Below are positions 24,645 to 32,170 of a stretch of 36,645 bases of DNA, in pieces. Source of the stretch: Roseomonas sp. (GTDB taxonomy: Bacteria > Pseudomonadota > Alphaproteobacteria > Acetobacterales > Acetobacteraceae); contig JAQGHX010000015.1 of assembly GCA_028288745.1 (NCBI GenBank), positions 1 through 36,645 on the forward strand, given 5' to 3'. Numbering within the stretch: the stretch's first letter is position 1; the number at the start of each line of letters is the position of its first letter. Under the pieces are notes generated by a model. The model worked only from the letters and a program-made list of their open reading frames with translations, ran no database searches and was not told the DNA's origin. The translations under genes and the position numbers were made by a program.

Positions 24645-25765
24645 AATTTCATTCCCATCAGTTCGGCATGGCGCTGGGTGGATTTCAGCCCGCTGCCGGT
24701 CAGCACCACCACCGTCGTCTCATGGGCGCGGATGGTGCCGGCCGCCAGCAGCCGCGCGAAGGCCGCCGCCGCCTGGGCGCAGGTGGGTTCCACGTACAGG
24801 CCCTGCAGCGCCAGGCCGCGTGTGGCCTCGGCGATCTCGGCCTCGTCCAGCAGCACGGCGCCGCCGCGGCTCTCATGCAGCACGGAGAGCACTTCCGGCA
24901 TGCGGATCGGCTGGGCGATGGCGGTGCCCTCGGCGATGGTGGGGCGCGCGGCCTCGGGCGCCGCCTTCAGGAAGGCGCGCGCGATGGGCCCGCAATGCGC
25001 CGGCTGCGCCGCGAAGATGCGCGGCAGGCGGGAGATCTGCCCCGCCCGCAGCAACTCGGAAAACCCGATGCCGCAGCCGAGCACGTTGGAACCCGCGCCA
25101 CAGGGCACGATGACATTGTCCGGCGCGCGGAAGCCCAGATCCTCCCACAGCTCATAGGCCAGCGTCTTGGTGCCCTGGAGGAAATACGGGTGCCAGTTGT
25201 GGCTGGCGTAAAAGATGTCATTGGCCTGGGCCAGCGCGGCATCGGCGCAATCCTGCCGGCTGCCGGGGACCAGCTCGATCTGCGCGCCCGCCGCGCGGGA
25301 CTGCACCGTCTTGGCCGGGCTGGTGGAATCCGGCACCAGGATCCTGGCCCGCATGCCGCCGGCCGCCGCATAGGTGGCGATGGCGGCGCCGCCATTGCCG
25401 GAGGAATCCTCCAGCACATGCCGCACCCCCTGCGCCCGCAGCAGCGAGAGCATGACGGAGGCGCCACGGTCCTTGAAGCTGCCGCTCGGCATGAACCATT
25501 CGCATTTGAAGCGCACATCCGCGCCCGCCCAGCGGGTGGCGAGCAGGGGTGTGCAGCCCTCGCCCAGGCTGATCGGCGAATCCGGCACGAAGGGCAGCGC
25601 CGCGCGGTAGCGCCAGATGGAGCGCTCGCTGGCGTCGATGGCGTCCCGCCTGATGCCGGGCAGGTCCGTCAGCAGCAGCGGCTGGCCCTCGGGGCTACAC
25701 CAGCGGGGGGTTTCGATGGGCCAGGTCCGGCCGGTGCGGGGGTCGAGATAAGCGGGTATCGTCAT
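24641..25765 (-). CDS. Threonine-synthase-like pyridoxal-phosphate enzyme
   Basis: A 374-aa fold-type II PLP enzyme. The Schiff-base lysine is K98 in PSGSFKDRGA, the substrate/cofactor loop is DSSGNGGAA, and the phosphate-binding glycine loop is probably CGAGSNVLG. The arrangement SLGEGCTPLL before the lysine is typical of threonine synthase, which makes threonine from O-phosphohomoserine. However, it is cotranscribed with an M81 peptidase rather than with hom/thrB, so an ammonia-lyase or another beta/gamma-replacement role on a dedicated substrate is quite possible. ATG 25765 starts the first gene of a leftward operon. A divergent M20 peptidase begins 55 bases away, so the short gap must hold both promoters. 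Fold certain, reaction uncertain. Confidence 0.88.
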   Translation of the reverse strand: MTIPAYLDPRTGRTWPIETPRWCSPEGQPLLLTDLPGIRRDAIDASERSIWRYRAALPFVPDSPISLGEGCTPLLATRWAGADVRFKCEWFMPSGSFKDRGASVMLSLLRAQGVRHVLEDSSGNGGAAIATYAAAGGMRARILVPDSTSPAKTVQSRAAGAQIELVPGSRQDCADAALAQANDIFYASHNWHPYFLQGTKTLAYELWEDLGFRAPDNVIVPCGAGSNVLGCGIGFSELLRAGQISRLPRIFAAQPAHCGPIARAFLKAAPEAARPTIAEGTAIAQPIRMPEVLSVLHESRGGAVLLDEAEIAEATRGLALQGLYVEPTCAQAAAAFARLLAAGTIRAHETTVVVLTGSGLKSTQRHAELMGMKL

Positions 25766-25820
25766 GCGAGCGCCAGCGTGGCTTGCCGGGAAGCCGCCCG
25801 CAAGGTGTACTCAGCGCCCC

Positions 25821-26918
25821 ATGCCCCATATAGATCCCGTCGCGCGCCTCGCCGCCGACCTCGTCCGCATCGACAGCCGCAGCTTCGTCAGCAACAACCC
25901 GCTCGCCGACCGCATCGTGGCCGAGCTGGACGGGTTCGAGATCGAGCGCCTGGACTTCACCGACCCCGCCGGCACCGCGAAATGCGTGCTGGTGGCGCAT
26001 CGTGGCCCGCCCGGCGGCGTCGCGCTGTCCGGCCACATGGACACGGTGCCCGATACCGGCTGGCGGGATGACGCCTTCAGCGGCCGCATCGACGCCGATG
26101 GCGTGCTGCACGGGCTGGGCGCGGCCGACATGAAGGGGCCGCTGGCCGCCTGCATCGTCGCCGCCCGCGCCATGCCGGCCCACCTGCCCGCCACCCTGCT
26201 GCTGACCACCGACGAGGAAACCACCAAGCAGGGCGCCCGGCTGATCGCCAGCCACTCCGCCCTCGCCCGCCGCGCAGCACCGCGCGGCATCATCGTGGCC
26301 GAGCCCACCGGCATGGTCCCGGTGCGCGGCCACCGCAGCAATATCGACTTCATCGCGGTGTCGGAGGGGGTGCAGGCGCATTCCTCGCTGGGCACCGGAC
26401 GCAATGCCAACTGGGCGCTGCTGCCCTTCCTGGTGGAGATGCGCGCGCTGGAACAGCACCTGCGCGACGAGCCCAGCCTGCACGACCCCGCCTACTCGCC
26501 GCCCTTCTCGGACTTCAACCTGGTGCTGGACAATCATGGGGCGGCGGTGAACGTGACGGTGCCGGTGGCGACCGCGCGGATCAAGTTCCGCTACAGCCGC
26601 GGCATCGACCCCAGCGGCATCGTGGCGGCGGTGCAGGCGGCGGCGGACCGGGCGGGCGTGTCCCTCACCATCCGGCGCCAGGGCCTGCCGCCGGAGACCC
26701 CGGCCGGCCACCCCTTCATCCGCGCCGTCGAGGCCGCCACGGGACGCGGCGCCGAGACCCGCCCCTTCGGCACCGATGCCAGCGAGCTGCAGGATATCGC
26801 CCCCTGCGCCATCCTGGGCCCGGACGTGATGGACACCGCCCACAGCCCGCGGGAGCGCGCGCGGCTCGACCTGCTGGCGGCCGCCGTGCCGGTGTTCCGG
26901 CGCATCATGGAAGGCTGA
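25821..26918 (+). CDS. M20 family metallopeptidase (ArgE/DapE-like amidohydrolase)
   Basis: A 365-aa di-zinc hydrolase. Family landmarks are LSGHMDTVPDTGW (first metal His and the catalytic Asp), GLGAADMKGPLA (bridging Asp) and LLTTDEETTKQGA (general-base Glu and metal Glu). AEPTG and the lid-domain GVQAHSSLGTGRNA follow, with a C-terminal His in DTAHSPRE. Relatives remove acyl groups from amino acids (ArgE, DapE). ATG 25821 is chosen because the fold begins there; 19 upstream codons are open but lack similarity, and the ribosome site is weak. It is divergent from the PLP/M81 operon and convergent with a second M20 gene. A shared amide-degrading pathway is an inference. Confidence 0.9.
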   Translation: MPHIDPVARLAADLVRIDSRSFVSNNPLADRIVAELDGFEIERLDFTDPAGTAKCVLVAHRGPPGGVALSGHMDTVPDTGWRDDAFSGRIDADGVLHGLGAADMKGPLAACIVAARAMPAHLPATLLLTTDEETTKQGARLIASHSALARRAAPRGIIVAEPTGMVPVRGHRSNIDFIAVSEGVQAHSSLGTGRNANWALLPFLVEMRALEQHLRDEPSLHDPAYSPPFSDFNLVLDNHGAAVNVTVPVATARIKFRYSRGIDPSGIVAAVQAAADRAGVSLTIRRQGLPPETPAGHPFIRAVEAATGRGAETRPFGTDASELQDIAPCAILGPDVMDTAHSPRERARLDLLAAAVPVFRRIMEG

Positions 26919-26956
26919 GACGGGGCGGGACGACGACACCCGCCTTCGTATAATGG

Positions 26957-26989
26957 CCCCGGAGGAAGGAAACGCCCTTTCCCCCGGGG
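26957..26989. terminator. Imperfect hairpin between two convergent M20 genes
   Basis: CCCCGG (26957-26962) pairs with CCGGGG (26984-26989), and GGAAGG against CCCTTTCC extends the stem inward with a mismatch or two around AAACG. It lies midway between the two stop codons. Confidence 0.5.
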
Positions 26990-27003
26990 TGCCTGGTTGC
27001 CGG

Positions 27004-28152
27004 TCAGTCCAGCGTTTCCAGCAATTCGCACAGCATGGCGCAGCGCGGCGCCAGTTCTTCCCACAGGATATGCTCGAATTCCGCATGGGCGCCGGCGCCG
27101 GAGCAGCCGAGCCCGTCCAGCGTCGGCACGCCCAGCGCCGCCGTGAAATTGCCGTCCGAGCCGCCGCCGCGATGCTGCTTCGGCAGGTCGTAGCCCAGGC
27201 TGGCCGCGATCGCGCGCGCCTTGCCGTAGAGCGCCAGGGTGCCGGCGCCTTCCTCCATCGGCGGGCGGTTCATGCCGCCGGTGATGGTGATGGTGGTGCC
27301 GTCCGGCTGCTCGCCGCCCATCGCCTTGATGGCGGCCTCGATACGGACGCCGTCCTCCACCGTGGCGACGCGGAAGTCGATCTCGCAGCCGGCCTCGGGC
27401 GCGATGACGTTGGGGCGGGTGCCGCCCCAGACCGGCGCCACGTTGGTGGTGGTGCCGCCATCGAGGTCCACCAGCGCGTGCACCTGCAGGATCAGCCGTG
27501 CGAGGGCGACGGTGGCGCTGCGGCCATCGGTCCAGTTGCCGCCGGCATGGGCGCTCTGGCCGGCGATGCGGACGGTGAAGCGGCCGACGCCCTTGCGGGC
27601 CGTGACGCAGGCGCGGCCAGGATTGCCGGCGGGCTCCGGGATCAGCACGGCGCAGGCGCCCGCCGCCTCGCGCTCGATCAGCGCGCGGCTGGTGGGGCTG
27701 CCCACTTCCTCGTCCGAGGTCAGCAGCAGGGTAATGGGGCTGCGGGTCCTGACCCCCTGGCGCAGGATCTCGCGCACCGCGTGGAAGGCGAAGAAGCTGC
27801 CGGCCTTCATGTCATAGATGCCGGGGCCGTAGCACTTCTCGCCCTCGACGCGGAACGGGATGGTCTTCTCCAGCGTCCCGTGGTCCCAGACCGTGTCGAG
27901 GTGGCCGGAAACCAGCACGGGCTTGCCGTTGCCCAGCGCCAGCGCGGGCGGCGTGCGCGCCACCAGTTGGTCGCCGAAGCCGTCGCGGCCGGGGATGCGC
28001 TCCACCGTCGCGCCCACTGCGCGCAGCTCGGCCTCGGCCTTGTCCAGCAGCCCGTTGATGGCGCCGGCATCGGTGGTGGGGGTCTCGTGCTCCACCCAGC
28101 CGCGCAATTCGTCGAGCAGTTGCTGGCTGGAGCCGATCCGGGTCACGGGCAT
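27004..28152 (-). CDS. M20 family metallopeptidase (glutamate carboxypeptidase-like)
   Basis: A 382-aa di-zinc exopeptidase closer to the CPG2/PepT side of the M20 family than its neighbour. Landmarks are LVSGHLDTVWDHG, CYGPGIYDMKAGSF (bridging Asp), LLLTSDEEVGSPTSR (catalytic Glu pair), GQSAHAGGNWTDGRSA in the dimerisation domain, and GAGAHAEFEHI with the last metal His. Such enzymes remove C-terminal glutamate or cleave small peptides. The start is set at ATG 28152, with GAGGA 10 bases upstream. The frame is open far beyond, across unrelated genes, which is only high-GC openness. It is convergent with the other M20 gene across a hairpin. No signal peptide is apparent, so it is probably cytoplasmic. 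Confidence 0.9.
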   Translation of the reverse strand: MPVTRIGSSQQLLDELRGWVEHETPTTDAGAINGLLDKAEAELRAVGATVERIPGRDGFGDQLVARTPPALALGNGKPVLVSGHLDTVWDHGTLEKTIPFRVEGEKCYGPGIYDMKAGSFFAFHAVREILRQGVRTRSPITLLLTSDEEVGSPTSRALIEREAAGACAVLIPEPAGNPGRACVTARKGVGRFTVRIAGQSAHAGGNWTDGRSATVALARLILQVHALVDLDGGTTTNVAPVWGGTRPNVIAPEAGCEIDFRVATVEDGVRIEAAIKAMGGEQPDGTTITITGGMNRPPMEEGAGTLALYGKARAIAASLGYDLPKQHRGGGSDGNFTAALGVPTLDGLGCSGAGAHAEFEHILWEELAPRCAMLCELLETLD

Positions 28153-28276
28153 AGGCGGGTCATCCTCATCTAAAACGGTCCAGGCTTGTCGCCCCGGCGG
28201 GGCCGCCTTGTCCATCCGTGCCGCCGGGGCTAATTCCGGTGCTTGCGCCGCCGCCCCCGCCCCGATCGGAGAGATT

Positions 28277-28324
28277 GTGACCGACCACGCCATCCCCGCC
28301 CCTGCCCCCGTGAAGCCGGCATGA
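28277..28324 (+). CDS. Possible 15-codon leader ORF coupled to the LOG gene
   Basis: GTG 28277 is preceded by GGAGAG (28268-28273) and encodes the 15-residue peptide MTDHAIPAPAPVKPA. Its TGA overlaps the ATG of the LOG gene (ATGA, 28321-28324). The LOG gene itself has no good ribosome site, so coupling through this short frame would explain its translation. It may also be a chance frame or the end of a lost gene. No similarity is recognised. Confidence 0.3.
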   Translation: MTDHAIPAPAPVKPA

Positions 28325-28902
28325 AGCGCGTCTGCGTCTTCTGCGGCGCCAATCCCGGTACCAACCCCGCTTACGCCGAGGCTGCCCGCGCCATGGGCAC
28401 CGCCATCGCGGCCCGTGGGCTGGGGCTGGTCTATGGCGGCGGGCATGTGGGGCTGATGGGCATCGTGGCGGACGCCGCCATGCGCGCGGGCGCGGAAGTG
28501 ACCGGCATCATCCCCGAGGTGCTGATGCGCCGCGAGGTCGGGCATGGCGCCATCACGCATCTGCACGTGGTCGCCACCATGCACGAGCGGAAGAAGATGA
28601 TGGCCGACCTGTCGGATGGCTTCGTCGTGCTGCCCGGCGGCGTGGGCACGCTGGAGGAAGCGGTCGAGGCCTTCACCTGGACGCAGCTCGGCATCCACGA
28701 CAAGGGCCTCGTCTTCCTGGATACCGATGGCTACTGGCAGGGCCTGGCGCGGTTGTTCGACCACATGGTGGCCGAGGGCTTCGTGCGGCCGGACCAGCGC
28801 TCGATCGCCAGCTTCACCGCCGACCCGATGGAGGCGCTGGATGCGCTGGCGGCCTTCCGCCCGCCTTCCACCCCCTCCTGGGCGACGCCGGCGCAACGAT
28901 GA
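28321..28902 (+). CDS. LOG family protein (TIGR00730; nucleoside 5'-monophosphate phosphoribohydrolase)
   Basis: A 193-aa Rossmann-like protein. The family signature is complete: ERKKMM at residues 89-94 and PGGVGTLEE at 105-113, with the nucleotide-binding start VFCGANPGTNPAY. Plant LOG and bacterial relatives release the base from cytokinin riboside monophosphates or from AMP-type nucleotides; in most bacteria the role is housekeeping nucleotide clean-up. ATG 28321 fits the family start. Its ribosome site is poor, but a short upstream ORF ends on it. ribF follows after 10 bases, so the two are likely cotranscribed. The M20 gene upstream is divergent, leaving a 124-base control region before the leader ORF. 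Confidence 0.93.
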   Translation: MKRVCVFCGANPGTNPAYAEAARAMGTAIAARGLGLVYGGGHVGLMGIVADAAMRAGAEVTGIIPEVLMRREVGHGAITHLHVVATMHERKKMMADLSDGFVVLPGGVGTLEEAVEAFTWTQLGIHDKGLVFLDTDGYWQGLARLFDHMVAEGFVRPDQRSIASFTADPMEALDALAAFRPPSTPSWATPAQR

Positions 28903-28912
28903 CCGCGCCCCG

Positions 28913-29836
28913 ATGACCCTGCTGCTGCGGGACTGGCACGACCTGCCGGACAGCGTGCGCGGCGCCACCGTGGCGCTGGGCAATTTCGACGGCATGCATC
29001 GCGGCCACCGCGCGGTGCTGGCCACCGCCCATGCCGCGCGGCCGGAACTGCCGCTGGCGGCACTGACCTTCGAGCCGCACCCGCGCGAGCATTTCCGCCC
29101 CGGCGACCCGCCCTTTCGCCTGACCCTGCTGCCGGCCAAGCTGGCGCAGCTCGCGTCGCTGGGCTGCGCCTTCGTGCTGGCCCTGCCCTTCGATGAAACC
29201 CTGGCCGCCATGCCGGCCGAGGCCTTCGTGCGCGACGTGCTTCACGGCGCGCTGGGCGCGAAGCACCTGAGCTGTGGCATGGACTTCGCCTTCGGGCACC
29301 GGCGCGGCGGGGATGCCGCCTTCCTCTCCCACCATGCCGGGCAACTGGGCATGGGCGTCACCCTGGTACCTCCGGTTTCGGACGAGGAAGGGCCGCTCTC
29401 CTCCTCCCGCATCCGCCGGGTCCTGCAGGATGGCTACCCGGAGCGTGCCACCCGCAAGCTCGGCCGGCCGTGGGAGATCGTCGGCCCGGTGACGCATGGC
29501 GACAAGCGCGGGCGCACCATCGGCTTCCCCACCGCCAACGTGCCGCTGGGGCGGCACCTGGAGCCGGCGCGTGGCGTCTATGCCGTGCAGGTGGTGCTGC
29601 CGGACGGGCGCGTGGCCGGCGGCGTGGCCAATATCGGCGCCCGCCCCACCGTCGGCGGCACCGAGAGCCGGGTGGAAGCCCACCTGTTCGACTTCGCGGG
29701 CGACCTCTACGGGCAGGAGGTCGGCGTGCGCCTGCTGCATTTCCTGCGCCCCGAGAAGCGGTTCTCGGGCCTGCCCGAACTGACGGCGCAGATCGCGGCC
29801 GACGCCGACAGCGCGCGGTCCCTGCTGGGCCTTTAG
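28913..29836 (+). CDS. ribF: Bifunctional riboflavin kinase/FMN adenylyltransferase
   Basis: Converts riboflavin to FMN and then FAD in the cytoplasm. The 307 aa split into an N-terminal adenylyltransferase domain, with LGNFDGMHRGH (HxGH at H29-H32) and the SSSRIRR motif near residue 160, and a C-terminal kinase domain. The kinase signature is RGRTIGFPTANV near residue 200, followed by GVANIGARPTVGG and VEAHLFDF. Length and order are those of the standard bacterial enzyme. It lies 10 bases after the LOG gene. A degraded insertion sequence begins about 30 bases beyond its stop, leaving the gene intact. Confidence 0.96.
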   Translation: MTLLLRDWHDLPDSVRGATVALGNFDGMHRGHRAVLATAHAARPELPLAALTFEPHPREHFRPGDPPFRLTLLPAKLAQLASLGCAFVLALPFDETLAAMPAEAFVRDVLHGALGAKHLSCGMDFAFGHRRGGDAAFLSHHAGQLGMGVTLVPPVSDEEGPLSSSRIRRVLQDGYPERATRKLGRPWEIVGPVTHGDKRGRTIGFPTANVPLGRHLEPARGVYAVQVVLPDGRVAGGVANIGARPTVGGTESRVEAHLFDFAGDLYGQEVGVRLLHFLRPEKRFSGLPELTAQIAADADSARSLLGL

Positions 29837-29867
29837 GCGGCGTGGACTCTTGGAGTTCCCAAGATTG

Positions 29868-30734
29868 GCGTGACGTGATTCAGGACTGTCGTTTGGGGGC
29901 AGCAATGGGCGTTCTGGACCGACTTATTCCGCGGGACGATCAGTGGTAGCGAATATCTCCCCGCATTATCGGCGATGAGCGCACGCGCGGCTCGTCTGGT
30001 CGTGACACCCGGCTGTTTGTGAAAGCGGTTTTGTGGATCGTGCGCACTGGCGCGATCTGCACGATGTCTTCGGCGGGTGGAACAGCATCTTCGGCCGCTT
30101 CAGTCGCTGGAGCCACAAGGGCGTCTGGTGGCGCATCTTCGCGGCCTGTCGGACGATCCCGATTTCGAATACCTGAGCGTCGATTCCACGATCATTCGCG
30201 CTCACCAACACGCCTCGGGCGCAAAAAAGGAGGCCTGAAGATCAGGCTCCTGGCCGCTCCCACGGGGCCTGAGCACCAAGATCCACATGGCCGTCCGAGG
30301 CCTGGGCTGCCCGGTGCGGTTCACCTTGACCGCCGGTCAGCGGGGCGATTTCCTGCAGGCCACGCCCTGATCGAAGGATTGCCCGCCAAGGTCGTCATGG
30401 CCGACACGGCCTATGATGCCGATCCCCTCCGCCGGGAGATCGCCGAAAAGGAAGCCATCGCCGTCATTCCCAACAATCCGTCGCGGGGGCGCAAACACCC
30501 CCTCGACAGGCATCTCTACGCCCAGCGCCACCTGATCGAGTGCTGCTTCAGCAAGCTCAAGCAATTCCGCCGCGTCGCAACGCGCCACGAGAAAACAGCC
30601 AGGCACTCTCTCCGTCGTCACAATCGCTGCGACCATCCTCTGGCTTAATCGCAGGGGCTCACTCCACCTGCCCTGGCTTCTTGTTTCTTCGCGTGATTCA
30701 CACCTTGCGGCAATTCCACCTGAAGCGATCACGC
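29868..30734 (+). mobile_element. Decayed IS5-family (IS427-like) insertion sequence
   Basis: An element of about 870 bp fills the gap between ribF and the convergent aat. Its ends are suggested by imperfect inverted repeats: GCGTGACGTGATTCAGG at 29868-29884 and, on the opposite strand, GCGTGATCGCTTCAGG at 30734-30719 (about 13 matches with gaps). The size suits the IS5 family. I cannot identify a target duplication with confidence. The right end touches the aat stop codon. Its base composition is lower in GC than the flanking genes, as expected for acquired DNA. Confidence 0.7.
29905..30660 (+). pseudogene. IS5-family DDE transposase pseudogene with many frameshifts
   Basis: Fragments in all three frames together spell an IS427-type transposase: MGVLDRLIPRDDQW, a TAG at 29947, then GDERTRGSSGRD and FVKAVLWIVRTG. 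WRDLHDVFGGWNSIFGRF, VDSTIIRAHQHASGAKK and STKIHMAVRGLGCPVRF come next. VVMADTAYDADPLRREI, RHLIECCFSKLKQFRRVATR and VVTIAATILWLNR close the series. The first catalytic Asp lies in VDST, the second in MADTAYDAD and the Glu in LIECCF. I count one nonsense codon and at least five frame changes, near 30046, 30147, 30225-30270, 30370 and 30605. It cannot make an active enzyme, and the scattered lesions suggest an old insertion rather than one interrupting event. Confidence 0.85.
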
Positions 30735-30735
30735 T

Positions 30736-31416
30736 CTAGGATGCTGGTCTCGCCTTGGCCGCGCGCAGGGCGCGGATGCCCTGCTCCAGTCCTTCCGGCG
30801 CCACCATCCACCGCGCGGGCGTCTCCAGCGCCACCGCCAGCCGCCGCCGGTATTCGGCGCGCGGGATTTCCATGGCGCCGAACTGGCTCAGGTGGCTGGT
30901 GATGAACTGGGTGTCCAGCAGCCTGAACCCGCCCAGCCGCAGCCGCGCCACCAGATGCACCAGCGCCACCTTGGAGGCATCGCGCGCCCGGCTGAACATG
31001 CTCTCGCCGAAGAAGGCCCCGCCCATCGCCACGCCATAGAGGCCGCCCACCAGATCCTCCCCCCGCCAGACCTCGATGGAATGGCCATGGCCCATCTGGT
31101 GCAGGGCCACAAAGAGGCTCTCGATCTCCAGGTTGATCCAGCTATCCTCCCGCCCCGGCGCCGGCTCGGCGCAGAGGGCGATGGTGCGGGCGAAGGCTGT
31201 ATCCGCCGTGACGGTGAAGGGGCCGGACAGCACGGTGCGGGCCAGCCGGCGCGGCAGGTGGAAACCCTTCAGCGGCAGGATGCCGCGCATCTCCGGGTCC
31301 AGCCAGTAGAGGTGCCTGGCGGCGCGCGATTCGGCCATGGGAAAGAGGCCGGCGCGGTAGGCGCGCAGCAACAGCTCAGGAGTGAACTGCACGGGATGCC
31401 GGGACACACCGGTCAT
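30736..31416 (-). CDS. aat: Leucyl/phenylalanyl-tRNA--protein transferase
   Basis: Adds Leu or Phe from aminoacyl-tRNA to proteins with N-terminal Lys or Arg, marking them for ClpS/ClpAP degradation (N-end rule). The 226 aa show the family blocks [28 protein letters not shown], the Trp/Ile-Glu region [11 protein letters not shown] and [37 protein letters not shown] and [15 protein letters not shown] follow. ATG 31416 fits the usual start. The TAG stop at 30738-30736 lies at the junction with the right end of the decayed IS, so the last residues could have been changed by the insertion. The conserved domain is complete, and the gene is probably functional. Confidence 0.95.
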   Translation of the reverse strand: MTGVSRHPVQFTPELLLRAYRAGLFPMAESRAARHLYWLDPEMRGILPLKGFHLPRRLARTVLSGPFTVTADTAFARTIALCAEPAPGREDSWINLEIESLFVALHQMGHGHSIEVWRGEDLVGGLYGVAMGGAFFGESMFSRARDASKVALVHLVARLRLGGFRLLDTQFITSHLSQFGAMEIPRAEYRRRLAVALETPARWMVAPEGLEQGIRALRAAKARPAS

Positions 31417-31457
31417 GATGGACCGGCGGGCAGCAGGGCGCCAGTGCCAAGCCGGGC

Positions 31458-32159
31458 TCAGGCCGGGCGGGGCGGCAGGCGGGCCACGATACGGTCGGCC
31501 AGGGCCGCGTAGTTCTCGTCAAAATGGTGCCCGCCCTTGATGCCGATGATCTGCGCCGGGGGGGAAGCGAAGGCCATGCAGCCGGAATCGTTCTTCTCGT
31601 CCGTGCCATAGATGCATTGCACCAGCCCGGCCGGCAGCCCCGGCACGTCCGGCAGGGTGGGCATAGCGGTGGGGCGGCGCATGCCGATGAAGCCGCCAAT
31701 GGTGATCTCGAAGGCCGCTTCCTTGGCGAAGGCCAGCAGCGTCAGCAGCACCACGCGGTCGCGCGTCGCCTGGGCCATGCGGGGCCAGGTGGCCGGCATG
31801 ACATCGGCGCCGAAGGAATAGCCGACGAAAGCCACTTTCGGGATCTTCCACTTTTCCGCGTAGAGGGCGGTGATGCGGTCCATCTCGGCCGCCACCTCCT
31901 CGGGCGAGCGGCGGGTCCAGAACCAGTTCAGGCAATCGAACCCGAGGACGGAGATGCCGCGGTCGCGGAAATTGCGGCCCAGTGTGCGGTCCAGGTCGCG
32001 CCAACCGCCATCGCCGGAGAGGATGATGACGAAGACATCCTCCCGGTTCTGCCGCTTCGCGGGCATTTCCACCAGCCAGGAGGCGGTGTTGCGCTGCGCC
32101 AGCGCGGGGCGCGCCAGCAAGCCGGCGGTGGCGCCGAGCAGCACACGGCGGTTCATCAT
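31458..32159 (-). CDS. AcvB/VirJ-family alpha/beta-hydrolase
   Basis: Exported alpha/beta-hydrolase-like protein of 233 aa in the VirJ/AcvB family. A signal sequence with an Arg pair ([20 protein letters not shown]) precedes the family start [19 protein letters not shown]. The nucleophile elbow is GYSFGAD, and a conserved histidine lies in GGHHFDENY. The length equals a single VirJ domain; Agrobacterium AcvB carries an extra N-terminal region. AcvB-type proteins hydrolyse aminoacyl-phosphatidylglycerol in the periplasm, counteracting MprF/LpiA. This gene lies directly downstream of an mprF homologue, as in the known lpiA-acvB operon. ATG 32159 is chosen, with AAGGG 8 bases upstream; ATG 32156 and a TTG at 32165 are alternatives. 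It starts 11 bases after the mprF stop. Confidence 0.88.
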   Translation of the reverse strand: MMNRRVLLGATAGLLARPALAQRNTASWLVEMPAKRQNREDVFVIILSGDGGWRDLDRTLGRNFRDRGISVLGFDCLNWFWTRRSPEEVAAEMDRITALYAEKWKIPKVAFVGYSFGADVMPATWPRMAQATRDRVVLLTLLAFAKEAAFEITIGGFIGMRRPTAMPTLPDVPGLPAGLVQCIYGTDEKNDSGCMAFASPPAQIIGIKGGHHFDENYAALADRIVARLPPRPA

Positions 32160-32170
32160 AGCCAAGACCC

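Noticed and set aside
26949-26954. Perfect TATAAT box
   Set aside because: It lies between two convergent genes with no -35 partner (CGGGAC at the right distance) and no gene to serve.
27004-29211. 735-codon minus-strand frame extending the second M20 gene far upstream
   Set aside because: The upstream part lies opposite the LOG and ribF genes, which have full family motifs; the M20 fold begins at 28152.
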